NCBI GenBank assembly: GCA_021783175.1
Contig: JAJXUF010000026.1
Span: 1 to 35,438, forward strand
Length of the DNA: 35,438 bases
Reading direction: 5' to 3'
Source: Pseudomonadota bacterium
Lineage (GTDB): Bacteria; Pseudomonadota; Gammaproteobacteria; Acidiferrobacterales; UBA6901
The notes under the pieces: model-generated
Databases searched by the model: none
What the model saw: the letters and a program-made list of their open reading frames with translations, nothing else
What the model was told of the DNA's origin: nothing
In this document: piece after piece, positions 17,040-25,739 of the stretch
Position numbering within the stretch: position 1 is the first letter of the stretch
Layout of the letters: every line of letters starts with the position of its first letter
Position numbers and translations under genes: made by a program

Positions 17040-17687
17040 CTAAGGCGCTGTCAGGACAATCAGTACGCGATAAGGTCCGTGTGCGCCCAGCGTGACGGTC
17101 TGCTCAATGTCGGCTGTGCGCGAAGGCCCGGAGACAAAATTCACCGCACGCGGCATTGCGCGATGCTCATGCCGCAGCAGGTCGAAGGCATCTTCCAGGT
17201 GCGCCACGACGCGCCCGACCGGAACAATTGCGATGTGGGTTTCCGGCAGCAAACTGAGCGTGGCTTCAGAATCGTGCCCCGACAACAGCAGCAGGCTGCC
17301 GGTTTCGGCGACGGCGCAGAATGCGGCGGTAATGCCTACGGCATCGCTTGCTTGCGCCGGCCGCGCCGTTACGTCGACGCCGACCGCTCGCCAGTCATGC
17401 GTCGCGAGTATCGGCCAGCACACGGCACGCAGTGGCAGATGCTGCCCGTTAAGATAGTCAGCGACCGCCGCCGGGACGCTGCTTGCGGGGACTGGTCCGA
17501 CAACGCAGCTGGCTAACGCGCCGGCGCGCGCAATGAAGCCGTTTACCAGATCCGCGTCGTGATTCGGCAGGGGGCCATGCGCCGGAGTGTGCTCGTACGC
17601 ATCCATGGCACTGATTGCCGTTTCGACGCCGGCGGGCCGCCGCAGCGCAGCGCGAATGCGGCCGAGAATCGCATCACGGCTGCTCAT
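17040..17687 (-). CDS. lutC: Lactate utilization protein LutC (DUF162/YkgG)
   Basis: LutC is the third component of the LutABC L-lactate oxidation complex, which converts lactate to pyruvate in the cytoplasm or at the membrane. I chose the ATG at 17687 (MSSRDAILGRIRAAL), the family start, giving 215 aa. The reading frame extends nine codons further back, but MSSRDAILGRI is the typical opening. The conserved block SDAVGITAAFCAVAETGSLLLLSGHD near the middle and the C-terminal VSGPSRTADIEQTVTLGAHGP are diagnostic of the DUF162 fold. It overlaps the end of lutB by 14 bp, so the two are translationally coupled. Confidence 0.9.
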   Translation of the reverse strand: MSSRDAILGRIRAALRRPAGVETAISAMDAYEHTPAHGPLPNHDADLVNGFIARAGALASCVVGPVPASSVPAAVADYLNGQHLPLRAVCWPILATHDWRAVGVDVTARPAQASDAVGITAAFCAVAETGSLLLLSGHDSEATLSLLPETHIAIVPVGRVVAHLEDAFDLLRHEHRAMPRAVNFVSGPSRTADIEQTVTLGAHGPYRVLIVLTAP

Positions 17688-19089
17688 GGCGGCCCAGGCG
17701 CTGGTAAAGCGCATGAAAAGTGTCGCCAGCCGGTGCTGGCAGGTCGCGCAGTTTGGTCCAGCCGGCAGCGCCTGGCAGGTGGTGCAGCAGGCCCTCCCTA
17801 CCCGCCAAGCGGTGCAGTGCGCGCACGACGAGGCGTGTCACCGCGTGATAGACGCGTGGGTGACTCGCAGTCCAGATCCAAAGGCGTAGCATCAGCCGCT
17901 CGCGCAACGGCCGTAGTCGCTCCACCAACTCGCGCTCGCGCAAGTTTCGCATAAGATCGGGGAGCGGGATTTTCACCGGGCAGACGGCGGCGCAGGCGCC
18001 GCAGAAGGTGGAGGCGTTTGGCAGATCGCTGCTGGCCGCAAGGCCAGCAAAGGCCGGTGTCAGTACCGCGCCCATGGGCCCGGGATAGACCGAGCCATAA
18101 GCGTGGCCGCCGACGCTTTGGTACACCGGACAATGATTCATGCAGGCGCCGCAGCGGATGCAACGCAGCATGCTGCGGTTATCCCCTGCAAGCAGCCGGC
18201 TGCGTCCGTTGTCCACGAGGATCACGTGGAAGTGTTGCGGCCCATCGTGTTCGTCGCTCGCACGCACACCGGTCAGCAGAGATACGTAATTGGTGATGGA
18301 CTGGCCGGTGGCCGAACGCGGTAGCAGGCGCAAAAGCACTACCAGATCTGCGAGAGTCGGCACCACTTTCTCGATGCCAGTGATCGCCACGTGTACCGGT
18401 GGAAGCGTGGTGACAAGTCTTCCATTACCCTCGTTCGTAAGTATGACGACGGAGCCGGTTTCGGCCACCAGGAAATTCGCACCGCTGATTCCCATGTCGG
18501 CGCTGAGGAAACCCGGCCTAAGCACCTCGCGTGCCTCGCGACACAGTTCCGCGATGTCGCTCTTGCGCGGCGCATTGTGGTGAGTATGGAAAAGTTCGGC
18601 GATTTCCTCCTTGCTCTTGTGCACTACCGGGGCAACTATGTGCGAAGGTGGTTCATGTGCAAGTTGCAAAATGTACTCGCCGAGATCGGTCTCCACCACT
18701 TTGATCCCGGCGCCGGCCAGCGCCTCGTTGATGTTGCATTCCTCAGTTACCATGGACTTGGATTTGACGACGCGCTGCACGCCGTATTGGCGGGCGATAT
18801 CGATGAGAATGTCCTGCGCCTGTGCGGCATCCTGTGCCCAGTGCACGCTGCCGCCGGCCGCTATAACGCGCTCCTCGAAGCGTTCGAGATAGAGGTCCAG
18901 ATCGGTAAGTGTGCGATCGCGTATGGCCGTGCCGGCATCGCGCAGCGCTTCAAAGTTGTCGATTTCAGCGATCGCTGCGGTACGACCGCGCACGAACTTT
19001 TCCTGCAGACGCAGCAGCGCCCGTTGCAGCCGCGCATCTGCCAGGTTTATCGCGGCACGCTGGCGGAATTGGCGGGAATTCACCTGCAT
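17674..19089 (-). CDS. lutB: Iron-sulfur lactate utilization protein LutB (YkgF)
   Basis: LutB is the iron-sulfur subunit of the LutABC lactate oxidase. The frame extends to 19302, but the ATG at 19089, one base after the lutA stop (TGA-C-ATG), gives the family start MQVNSRQF and a normal length of 471 aa. The N-terminal two thirds are the DUF162-like fold (SKSMVTEECNINEAL, NFLVAETGSVVILTNEGNGRL). Two ferredoxin-type cysteine clusters follow: C310, C313, C316, C320 (CIRCGACMNHCP) and C363, C366, C370 (CGACAAVCP). The rest is an Arg-rich C-terminal tail. Confidence 0.93.
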   Translation of the reverse strand: MQVNSRQFRQRAAINLADARLQRALLRLQEKFVRGRTAAIAEIDNFEALRDAGTAIRDRTLTDLDLYLERFEERVIAAGGSVHWAQDAAQAQDILIDIARQYGVQRVVKSKSMVTEECNINEALAGAGIKVVETDLGEYILQLAHEPPSHIVAPVVHKSKEEIAELFHTHHNAPRKSDIAELCREAREVLRPGFLSADMGISGANFLVAETGSVVILTNEGNGRLVTTLPPVHVAITGIEKVVPTLADLVVLLRLLPRSATGQSITNYVSLLTGVRASDEHDGPQHFHVILVDNGRSRLLAGDNRSMLRCIRCGACMNHCPVYQSVGGHAYGSVYPGPMGAVLTPAFAGLAASSDLPNASTFCGACAAVCPVKIPLPDLMRNLRERELVERLRPLRERLMLRLWIWTASHPRVYHAVTRLVVRALHRLAGREGLLHHLPGAAGWTKLRDLPAPAGDTFHALYQRLGRHEQP

Positions 19090-19090
19090 G

Positions 19091-19816
19091 TCAGTTTCGC
19101 TCTTCGCCCGCCAGCAGTTCCGCGACGTGCAGCACGCGAGTTGTGCGATCACCGCGGCGCCGCAGGCGTCCCTCGATATTGAGAAGGCATCCGAGGTCGC
19201 CGCCGGCGACTGCGTCCACTGCCGTTTCGGCAATGCGCGCACACTTGTTGTCCGCGAGGTGCGCGGAGATGTCGCCAAATTTGACCGAAAACGCACCACC
19301 AAAGCCGCAACAGACGTCGCGATCTTGCATTTCTACGAGCCTCACCCCTGGCATGCGCGCTAGCAGGGCGCGCGGCTGCGCCTGAATGCCAAGCTCTCGC
19401 TGCGCCGAGCAGGAATCGTGATAAGTCACGGTCCCGCGGAAGGTTCCGGGAATGTGTTTTGGCTTGGCAACCGTGGTTAGAAAAGCGGTGAGCTCGTAGG
19501 TGTTGCGCGCCAATTGCGCCGCGCGTTCCGCATGCCGGCCGTCGAGCAGTCGGGGATAGTGCACGCGCAGCATGCCGGCGCAGGAGCCGGAAGGGACGAC
19601 GACGCAGTCGCAGCCGGCGAAATCGTCGAGCGTCTTGAGCGCCAGGCGGCGCGCGCCATGGTGATCGCCCGAGTTGTAGGCGGGCTGTCCACAGCAGGTC
19701 TGCCCGGGGGGTACCACGGCGGATATGCCGTTGGCGCGAAGCAGCCGCAGTGCCGCGAAGCCGACGCCCGGGCGCATGAGATCCACAAGACAGGTCGATA
19801 GAAATCCGACGCGCAT
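19091..19816 (-). CDS. lutA: Lactate utilization protein LutA (YkgE, CCG-domain)
   Basis: LutA is the Cys-rich subunit of the LutABC complex and is related to heterodisulfide reductase subunit B and GlpC. The 241 aa, starting MRVGFLSTCLVDLMRPGVG, are the usual length. It has two CCG modules: TCCGQPAYNSGD near residue 41 and DVCCGFGGAFSVKFGDIS near 168, each with upstream Cys residues (STC at 9, SCSAQRELG at about 135) that complete the metal or cluster ligands. It is the first gene of the minus-strand lutABC-mmsA run. Its promoter must lie in the 235-bp gap it shares with the divergent M61 peptidase. Confidence 0.93.
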   Translation of the reverse strand: MRVGFLSTCLVDLMRPGVGFAALRLLRANGISAVVPPGQTCCGQPAYNSGDHHGARRLALKTLDDFAGCDCVVVPSGSCAGMLRVHYPRLLDGRHAERAAQLARNTYELTAFLTTVAKPKHIPGTFRGTVTYHDSCSAQRELGIQAQPRALLARMPGVRLVEMQDRDVCCGFGGAFSVKFGDISAHLADNKCARIAETAVDAVAGGDLGCLLNIEGRLRRRGDRTTRVLHVAELLAGEERN

Positions 19817-20051
19817 GTCGCTATTCCGTCCTCGCTGATGCGGAGCACCCCAAATACGCTACCCGCACCCCCGGCGCGATGCAACGCCTGCCGCTTAAGC
19901 GTCCGGCCAATCCGCTGAGGGTGCGCGGACATCGCCGGCTGACATGAGGTGGCGATGGATCGCGACACTGCCGGAGCGATATGCCAGCGCAAGGTTGCGC
20001 CAGCAAAGTGACGTCTGGCGCCGGTGTGAGCGTGCCGCGTACAATGAGCCT

Positions 20052-21905
20052 ATGAGCGACATCACCTCTGTGGTCTATCGCATCTCACCGCGCGATCCGA
20101 ATGCCCACCTCTTCGAAGTGCATTGCACAATTCCCCGACCGGATCCGGCCGGCCAGCGGGTTTCGTTGCCGGCCTGGATTCCCGGCAGCTACATGATCCG
20201 TGATTTCGCCCGGCACATCGGGCGGATCACGGCGCGCGATGGCGACAGGCAGATTGCGATGCACAAACAGGACAAGGATTCCTGGATCTGCGAGCCGTGC
20301 GATGGCCCGCTTACTATCAGTTACGAAGTGTACGCCTGGGACCTGTCCGTGCGCGGCGCGCATCTGGATGCAACGCACGCCTATTTCAACGGTACCAGCG
20401 TGTTTTTGCAGGTGCATGGTCGGGAAGGCGATGCCTGCCTGATCGATATCGATCCTCCGCCAGGAACAATCGGCAGGCAATGGCGCGTGGCGACGGCACT
20501 TCCCCGAGCCGGGGCGCCGGCGTATGGATTCGGACGATACGCGGCACGCGATTACGACGATCTGATCGATCATCCGGTCGAGATCGGAGACTTCAATCTG
20601 GCAGGATTTGAGGCCTGCGGCGTTGCGCATGAGGTGGCCATCAGCGGTCGGCACAGGGCCGATCTTGAACGCCTGTGTCGGGACCTCAAGTGTATCTGCG
20701 AGCAACACATTCGTTTCTTCGGCGAACCCGCACCCATGGATCGCTATGTGTTCCTGATTACTGCTGTAGGCGAGGGTTACGGTGGGCTCGAGCACCGTGC
20801 GTCTACAAGCCTGTTGTGCCAGCGCGACACGTTGCCGCGCCCGGGCGAAACCGAAGTGGGTGATGACTACCGCACATTCCTTGGACTCGCGAGCCACGAA
20901 TACTTCCATGCATGGAACGTCAAGCGCATCAAACCGCAGGTATTCCTGCCCTACGATCTCAGCCGCGAAACCCATACGCGCATGCTGTGGGCGTTCGAAG
21001 GTATAACGTCTTATTATGATGATCTAGCGCTCGTGCGCAGTGGCCTGATCAGCACCAAGGACTATTTGCAGCTTCTTGGGGAAACCGCCACGCGCGTGTG
21101 GCGCGCCGGCGGTCGCCTCAAGCAAAGTCTGGCTGAATCGAGCTTCGATGCCTGGACCAAGTTCTATCGCCAGGATGAAAATTCCCCTAACAGTATCGTG
21201 AGCTATTACACCAAGGGTGCACTCGTGGCGCTCGCGCTGGATCTGACCATACGGCGGGCCAGTGGGGATGCTCGCTCGCTCGATGACGTCATGCGTGCCC
21301 TGTGGGAGCGCTATGGCAAGGGCGGAATCGGCGTGCCGGAGGAAGGCGTGGAGCGTATCGCACAGGACGTCGCGGGAATCGATTTGAGCATGTTTTTCGA
21401 CCGTATGGTGCGAGGCACGCAGGATCTGCCGCTTGCCGAGTTGCTCGCCTATGTGGGCGTGGATTTTGTGACGCGTGCAGCGGACTCCGTCGCCGACAAG
21501 GGTGGACGGGCGGCGAAGAGCGGCGAGACCCGTCCATGGCCGCGTGCGGTCCTGGGGGCGAGCGTTGCCGGTGGTTCGGATGCGCGCCTGACCTATGTGT
21601 TCGACGGCGGTTCGGCGCAAGAAGCTGGGCTTGCCGCCGGGGACGTCATTCTTGCGGTCGACGGTCTGCGCGTTGCACCTGCCAATCTCGAAAAGATGAT
21701 CAACGCGCATGCACCCGGAACCCGTGTGCACGTGCACGCCTTCCGCCGCGATGAGCTGATGGAGTTCGATGTCACGCTCAAGGCCGCACCGCTCGACACT
21801 TGCGTGCTTGCCGTTCGTGAGACCGTGGATGCGGTCACCCTGGCGCGGCGCGAAGCGTGGTTGCGCGGTGCTGTGGCACCGGTGCACGCGGCGCAAGCCG
21901 TTTGA
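20052..21905 (+). CDS. M61-family peptidase with PDZ domain
   Basis: This is a zinc metallopeptidase of the glycyl-aminopeptidase-like M61 family, 617 aa. The frame opens at 19944, but the ATG at 20052 (MSDITSVVYRISPRDP) is the family start. The N-terminal beta domain (about 1-170) contains SLPAWIPGSYMIRDFARHI, typical of M61. The catalytic domain shows YGGLEHRAST, the zinc motif HEYFH (H282-H286) followed by AWNVKRI, and the third ligand E316 in FEGITSYYDDL. A PDZ domain lies near residues 515-580. No signal peptide is visible, so it is predicted cytoplasmic. TACAAT ends seven bases before the ATG, so a leaderless transcript is possible. Confidence 0.92.
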   Translation: MSDITSVVYRISPRDPNAHLFEVHCTIPRPDPAGQRVSLPAWIPGSYMIRDFARHIGRITARDGDRQIAMHKQDKDSWICEPCDGPLTISYEVYAWDLSVRGAHLDATHAYFNGTSVFLQVHGREGDACLIDIDPPPGTIGRQWRVATALPRAGAPAYGFGRYAARDYDDLIDHPVEIGDFNLAGFEACGVAHEVAISGRHRADLERLCRDLKCICEQHIRFFGEPAPMDRYVFLITAVGEGYGGLEHRASTSLLCQRDTLPRPGETEVGDDYRTFLGLASHEYFHAWNVKRIKPQVFLPYDLSRETHTRMLWAFEGITSYYDDLALVRSGLISTKDYLQLLGETATRVWRAGGRLKQSLAESSFDAWTKFYRQDENSPNSIVSYYTKGALVALALDLTIRRASGDARSLDDVMRALWERYGKGGIGVPEEGVERIAQDVAGIDLSMFFDRMVRGTQDLPLAELLAYVGVDFVTRAADSVADKGGRAAKSGETRPWPRAVLGASVAGGSDARLTYVFDGGSAQEAGLAAGDVILAVDGLRVAPANLEKMINAHAPGTRVHVHAFRRDELMEFDVTLKAAPLDTCVLAVRETVDAVTLARREAWLRGAVAPVHAAQAV

Positions 21906-21942
21906 ATCGGAATCCGGTTGCATGCCCTGCTAGAATCCGCCC

Positions 21943-22971
21943 ATGGCCTCGCGTAGCGCAGTCTTGAGAATCCTTGCTGACGGAGATTTCCATTCCGGCA
22001 CCGATATGGGGCGCGCGCTAGGCGTTACCCGTGCCGCAGTATCCAAGGCGGTTGCTACGCTGGTCGAGGCCGGGCTCGAAATCCATCGCGTTTCGGGCCG
22101 CGGCTACCGTCTGGAAAACGCCTTCGATCCGCTTGATCAAAATCGCATTCGCGCGGCACTGGATAACGCTGCGGCCGTGCCGGTGGCGCCGATTCGGGTC
22201 ATCGAACAGGTAGATTCGACAAGTCTCGAACTGTTGCGCTCTTCGGCGGATCTGGTGTGCGGTGAGGTGTGCGTGGCTGAAGCACAGAGGGCCGGACGAG
22301 GGCGCCGTGGGCGAAGTTGGGTTGCCACACCCTATGCCAACCTCATGCTCTCGATGGCCTGGCGTTTCGACGGTGGTTTCGCCGCGATTGCCGGCTTAAG
22401 TCTCGCGGCAGGCGTCGCTACGGTACGCGCATTGCGCGAGTTTGGCGTAGAGGCGGTCGGACTCAAGTGGCCCAACGATCTGTTGTGGGGAGAGCGTAAG
22501 CTTGGAGGATTGTTGGTCGACCTGCGCGGGGAGGCCGCCGGTCCGTGTCTAGTGGTGGCAGGTATCGGCATCAATGTCCGTATTGCCGGGCGCGACGCCG
22601 ACCAGATTGATCAACCGTGGATCGATCTTGCCGCGATACTTGAACGTCGAGTGGATCGTAACCGGCTGGCAGCCGAGTTAATACGGCATCTGGCACAGAT
22701 GTTCAGGACTTTCGAGCGCGATGGCCTTGCGCCGTTTCGCGAGGAATGGTCCGCCTGGCATCACCTCGAAGGTCGCCGCGTGCATGTTACGGGTGCGCAG
22801 GCAGTATGCGATGGTGTCGTCGAAGGCATCGATGCCAACGGCGCGCTGCTGGTACGCGATGATCGTGGCACAATGCATGTATTCAATTCCGGTGAGGTCA
22901 GCGTGCGGCCGTTGGATGCGGACCCGGCAAGAGTTTCCGCGGCAAGCGGTTTCCCGAGGCCGCGACGGTGA
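21943..22971 (+). CDS. birA: Bifunctional biotin-protein ligase / biotin operon repressor
   Basis: BirA makes biotinyl-5'-AMP, biotinylates acetyl-CoA carboxylase carrier protein, and with the N-terminal helix-turn-helix represses biotin genes. The 342 aa contain the HTH (about 1-60, DMGRALGVTRAAVSKAVATL), the biotin-loop motif GRGRRGRSW (about 112-120), KWPNDLLWGERKLGG, VAGIGINV and a C-terminal SH3-like domain. The presence of the HTH argues for the repressor type. TAGAAT lies six bases before the ATG, so transcription may start at or next to the start codon. It overlaps coaX by four bases (GTGA). Confidence 0.95.
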   Translation: MASRSAVLRILADGDFHSGTDMGRALGVTRAAVSKAVATLVEAGLEIHRVSGRGYRLENAFDPLDQNRIRAALDNAAAVPVAPIRVIEQVDSTSLELLRSSADLVCGEVCVAEAQRAGRGRRGRSWVATPYANLMLSMAWRFDGGFAAIAGLSLAAGVATVRALREFGVEAVGLKWPNDLLWGERKLGGLLVDLRGEAAGPCLVVAGIGINVRIAGRDADQIDQPWIDLAAILERRVDRNRLAAELIRHLAQMFRTFERDGLAPFREEWSAWHHLEGRRVHVTGAQAVCDGVVEGIDANGALLVRDDRGTMHVFNSGEVSVRPLDADPARVSAASGFPRPRR

Positions 22972-23717
22972 ACCTGCTTGTCGACATCGGTAACAGCCGG
23001 CTTAAGTGGGCATTGGCGGACGCAGACAACTGGCGCCACGGCGCGTGCCTGCATGATAGTGACATGAGGCAGGCGTTGGCACGCGAGTGGTCCGGTATCT
23101 CGCGACCGACACTCGTTGTCGCGGCGAACGTTGGCGGCAATGAGCGCGCGCAGACGCTAACCGACTGGGTCCGAGATCATTGGTCGCTGCCGGTGCATTT
23201 TCTCGTGGCTGTGCGCACCCAGCTCGGTGTGACCAATACTTACGATGAGCCGGTGCATCTCGGCAGTGATCGCTGGGCAGCGCTGATTGCAGCGCGCCAT
23301 ATTGGCGACGCGGCGGCCTGTGTTGTTGATTGCGGCACAGCAGTGACGCTCGATGCCCTGGCACTAGACGGTACATTCGCAGGGGGTGTGATTCTGCCTG
23401 GTGTTGGGATCATGCGCGAGTGTCTGCGCGCACGGGCTTCCGGCATTCGCGACGTGGATGGGCGAGATGACAGCTGTTTCGCGCACAATACAGCCGATGG
23501 TGTGTCGGCCGGCACACTTTTTGGTGTCGCAGGGGCGGTGGCGCGCATCATCGAGGAGTTCCGCAAGAGCCTTGGTCCAACTATGCGCGTGATCTTTACC
23601 GGCGGCGATGCCGTTCGCGTCATCGATCGCCTTGCGGGAAGCCTGTCGTTGCCGATTAGTCATGAACCCGAGCTTGTGCTCAAAGGGCTGGCCCTGGTTG
23701 CGGAGTCGCTCTCTTGA
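22968..23717 (+). CDS. coaX: Type III pantothenate kinase
   Basis: CoaX phosphorylates pantothenate, the first step of coenzyme A synthesis, and is the type not inhibited by CoA. The 249 aa start with GTG, overlapping the birA stop. Motifs of the ASKHA-fold enzyme are the phosphate loop DIGNSRLKWA (residues 5-14), GSDRWAALIAARH, the conserved VVDCGTAVTLDAL and GGVILPGVGIMRECL. A C-terminal FTGGDA phosphate motif follows. birA-coaX adjacency is widespread in proteobacteria. The next gene overlaps it by four bases. Confidence 0.95.
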   Translation: MNLLVDIGNSRLKWALADADNWRHGACLHDSDMRQALAREWSGISRPTLVVAANVGGNERAQTLTDWVRDHWSLPVHFLVAVRTQLGVTNTYDEPVHLGSDRWAALIAARHIGDAAACVVDCGTAVTLDALALDGTFAGGVILPGVGIMRECLRARASGIRDVDGRDDSCFAHNTADGVSAGTLFGVAGAVARIIEEFRKSLGPTMRVIFTGGDAVRVIDRLAGSLSLPISHEPELVLKGLALVAESLS

Positions 23718-24574
23718 AAACCGCACTGCGCTGGCTGTTTGCTGTCCTGGTGCTCGTGAATGTGGGCGTGTTCATGTGGGCAAGCTGGTATCGCACGCCT
23801 GCCGTGCCGCCGCCGCAAGCGCCGTTACCGCAACTCAATCCGGAGAAGATGGTTCCGCTTTCGGTGCCCGGTTTGGAGCTAAAACTTCTCGCGCCGGTTG
23901 CCAGGGCGAAAGTGCCGGCGCCGCTGGCGCAGGTGAAGGCAGCGACGCCAGCACCTCAGTCAATTCCAGTGCCAAAGCCAACGGCGCCGCCACCTCCACC
24001 GCCAAAGTGCGTGACCGTCGGCCCCTTCGATGCCGATAAGGCGGCGCGGGAAGTGGGTGTCCGGCTCAAGGCCGAAGGAATTGACTATGCCGTTCGCACC
24101 GAGGATAAAAAGGAGGTATCGAGTTACTGGGTGTATTTGCAACCGGCCGCGTCGCGCTACAAGGCAGAACTCATGCTCAAGCGCCTCGATCGCCTGGGCA
24201 TCAGGGATCATGTCATTGTGACTGAGGGCAAGTTGAACAACGCCATTTCGCTTGGGTTGTACGCAAACCCGGAAAACGCCCGCACTCGCATGAGACAAAT
24301 GGCAAAGAAGGGTGTGAAAGCAAGGCAGGAAGTCCGTTATCGCACCCGTAGCCTTTATTGGCTGGATATGGAGGTCCGCGAGCCTGATCAGTATGCACAC
24401 TTGCTGAGCCAGGACTGGGGTGCGCCGGGCGTATCCGCGCAAGACGTGGTGTGCAAGAACCAACCGGCGCCTGGCGCGGCATCGGTGAGTACTGCGCCCA
24501 CCGCCTCAGCGGCAGCCTCGGGACCCGCAAAGGAATCGCCAGCGTCAGCGAAAGGCGTGCCCCCGCGATACTAA
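23714..24574 (+). CDS. Single-pass membrane protein with SPOR domain
   Basis: This probably binds denuded peptidoglycan at the septum. The start is TTG at 23714, inside the coaX stop (TTGA), giving 286 aa. One TM helix (residues 4-24, LRWLFAVLVLVNVGVFMW) is followed by a Pro/Ala-rich linker (about 28-97, including a PPPPPP-type run). A SPOR-like domain begins at CVTVGPFDADKAAREVGVRLKAEGIDYAVRTE (about 98-128) and continues through GLYANPENARTRMRQMAKKGVKAR. The C-terminus is Ala/Ser-rich and low complexity. A SPOR gene after coaX is a recurrent arrangement in gammaproteobacteria. A specific partner cannot be read from the sequence. Confidence 0.82.
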   Translation: MKTALRWLFAVLVLVNVGVFMWASWYRTPAVPPPQAPLPQLNPEKMVPLSVPGLELKLLAPVARAKVPAPLAQVKAATPAPQSIPVPKPTAPPPPPPKCVTVGPFDADKAAREVGVRLKAEGIDYAVRTEDKKEVSSYWVYLQPAASRYKAELMLKRLDRLGIRDHVIVTEGKLNNAISLGLYANPENARTRMRQMAKKGVKARQEVRYRTRSLYWLDMEVREPDQYAHLLSQDWGAPGVSAQDVVCKNQPAPGAASVSTAPTASAAASGPAKESPASAKGVPPRY

Positions 24575-24586
24575 TGTGCGACAAGT

Positions 24587-24616
24587 TTGCCTTGGCGGCA
24601 GAATGTTCCTTACAAT
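24587..24616 (+). promoter_or_regulatory. Likely sigma-70 promoter of tRNA-Thr
   Basis: TTGCCT at 24587-24592 and TACAAT at 24611-24616 are separated by 18 bp. They would start transcription about 20 nt before the mature tRNA 5' end. Confidence 0.5.
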
Positions 24617-24642
24617 TGCGATCTAGCCTCAAATTTCTGCAT

Positions 24643-24718
24643 GCCCGCATAGCTCAGTCGGTAGAGCATCTGATTTGTAATCAGAGGGTCGGGGGTTCAA
24701 ATCCCTCTGCGGGCTCCA
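24643..24718 (+). tRNA. tRNA-Thr (anticodon UGU)
   Basis: This 76-nt gene folds into a full cloverleaf. The acceptor stem is GCCCGCA / TGCGGGC with discriminator T and an encoded CCA. The D arm is GCTC-AGTCGGTAGA-GC. The anticodon stem TCTGA / TCAGA encloses the loop TTTGTAA with anticodon TGT (reads ACA), and the T arm is GGGGGTTCAAATCCCTC-like. It follows birA-coaX-SPOR, as thrU follows birA-coaA in E. coli. Its last 47 bp (24672-24718) are duplicated at 25740-25786. Confidence 0.97.
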
Positions 24719-24848
24719 TGATTCCGTGATCTCTCCTTGTCTCTGGTATTTTTGTAGGTTAGAGATCCGGCAGCCGAATCTCCTGATCTTCCTGGTGGAA
24801 CAGGCAGTAGTATCCCAGTGGGCTTCCTGCACCCTCACGTGCGCGCCA

Positions 24849-25133
24849 TTATCCGCTGGTCGCATGTTGAACCTCGGCCGCAATCTTCGCGCCGAACTTC
24901 TTTTCGGCCACAGCAAGATCGTAGCGGGCCTGAAGATTCACCCAGAACGCCGCGCTCGTGCCGAAGTACCGCGCAAGGCGAAGCGCCGTGTCCGGCGTGA
25001 TGTTGCGCTTGCCGTTGACAATGTAGGTGAGGCGCCCCGAGGGGACGCGGATCGCCAGGGCGAGGCGGTTGATTGAGAGGTTTCGGGCCTTCAGCTCGTC
25101 TTTGAGAATCTTCCCCGGATGAATCGGAACCAT
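24849..25133 (-). CDS. higA: HigA-family antitoxin (XRE HTH)
   Basis: This antitoxin and autorepressor of the HigBA toxin-antitoxin module has 94 aa. The opening MVPIHPGKILKDELKARNLSINRLALAIRVP is characteristic of the HigA/VapI antitoxin family. The helix-turn-helix spans about residues 18-60, and FGTSAAFWVNLQARYDLAVAE follows. It starts four bases after the higB stop, giving the toxin-first order usual for higBA. It lies inside the 1.07-kb tRNA-bounded unit, where a toxin-antitoxin pair would act to stabilise the element. Confidence 0.93.
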   Translation of the reverse strand: MVPIHPGKILKDELKARNLSINRLALAIRVPSGRLTYIVNGKRNITPDTALRLARYFGTSAAFWVNLQARYDLAVAEKKFGAKIAAEVQHATSG

Positions 25134-25137
25134 GGTG

Positions 25138-25425
25138 TTACCCTCGATGATAGTCCACTATTTCCACGCCGAAGGCGTCTCCACCCTTGAACCGAAAGCA
25201 CAGGCGCCAACGGCCATTGATCGTGATCGCCCACTGCCCGGCGCGGTCGCCTCTGAGCTTGTGCAGGCCTAAGCTCTTCAACTGGCCCAGGTCCGCGAGG
25301 CTTGTGGCGGCATCCAGGGCGGCGAGCCGCCGCTGCGCCAGCTCGGTGTCGACACCCCGGAAGCCCGCGCTTCGGCCTTCGAGATAGAAGCGCTCGCTCG
25401 CGCGGTTGGCCCAGGTTTTTATCAT
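25138..25425 (-). CDS. higB: HigB-family mRNA interferase toxin
   Basis: This RelE-superfamily toxin cleaves mRNA at the ribosome when its antitoxin is lost. Its 95 aa are close to plasmid-type HigB in length and layout: MIKTWANRASERFYLEG, then RLAALDAATSLADL, LKGDR-like LRGDRAGQWAITINGRWRLCFRF, and the C-terminal VEIVDYHRG. The basic and aromatic residues typical of the active site (Arg of RWRLCF, C-terminal His of DYH) are present. The promoter and an inverted-repeat operator lie just upstream at 25430-25460. It is first in the higB-higA pair. Confidence 0.93.
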   Translation of the reverse strand: MIKTWANRASERFYLEGRSAGFRGVDTELAQRRLAALDAATSLADLGQLKSLGLHKLRGDRAGQWAITINGRWRLCFRFKGGDAFGVEIVDYHRG

Positions 25426-25429
25426 TCTA

Positions 25430-25458
25430 CCATCAGAATACTACGCATCACGTAGTAG
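25430..25458 (-). promoter_or_regulatory. higBA promoter with autoregulatory-type palindrome
   Basis: TACTACG and CGTAGTA form 7-bp arms around CATCA at 25439-25457. On the minus strand the palindrome falls in the spacer between TTGAAC and TATTCT (17 bp apart), a good -35/-10 pair. A HigA dimer bound there would block RNA polymerase, as in other higBA loci; the binding itself is inference. Confidence 0.6.
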
Positions 25459-25739
25459 TTCAAGCGCGAAAAAGGGGTGGGCTGATGCGTCAGTGCCGCA
25501 AATGCCCTTGGGGGTCACCGATGGTTTCGGGTGGGATCGGCCGTTGGGCCCAACCTTCTGTCCGGGATCAAGCCATTTTGGAAGAAAGAGTCTCGGCTCC
25601 CTGCATAAACAGGCTGTGCTGTAATCCTGCTGTAATCGGGTTGCGTTGTGCTACACGGTGATACATTTCGATGCATGGCAACGTCAATTCAGATCATGCA
25701 CCTCAGCGAACGGAAGCGCACGACAATGCATCGTGTGGC

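Noticed and set aside
24629..24916. Minus-strand frame across tRNA-Thr (RDLNPRPSDYKSDALPTELC)
   Set aside because: This is the well-known false peptide obtained by translating a tRNA gene on the wrong strand.
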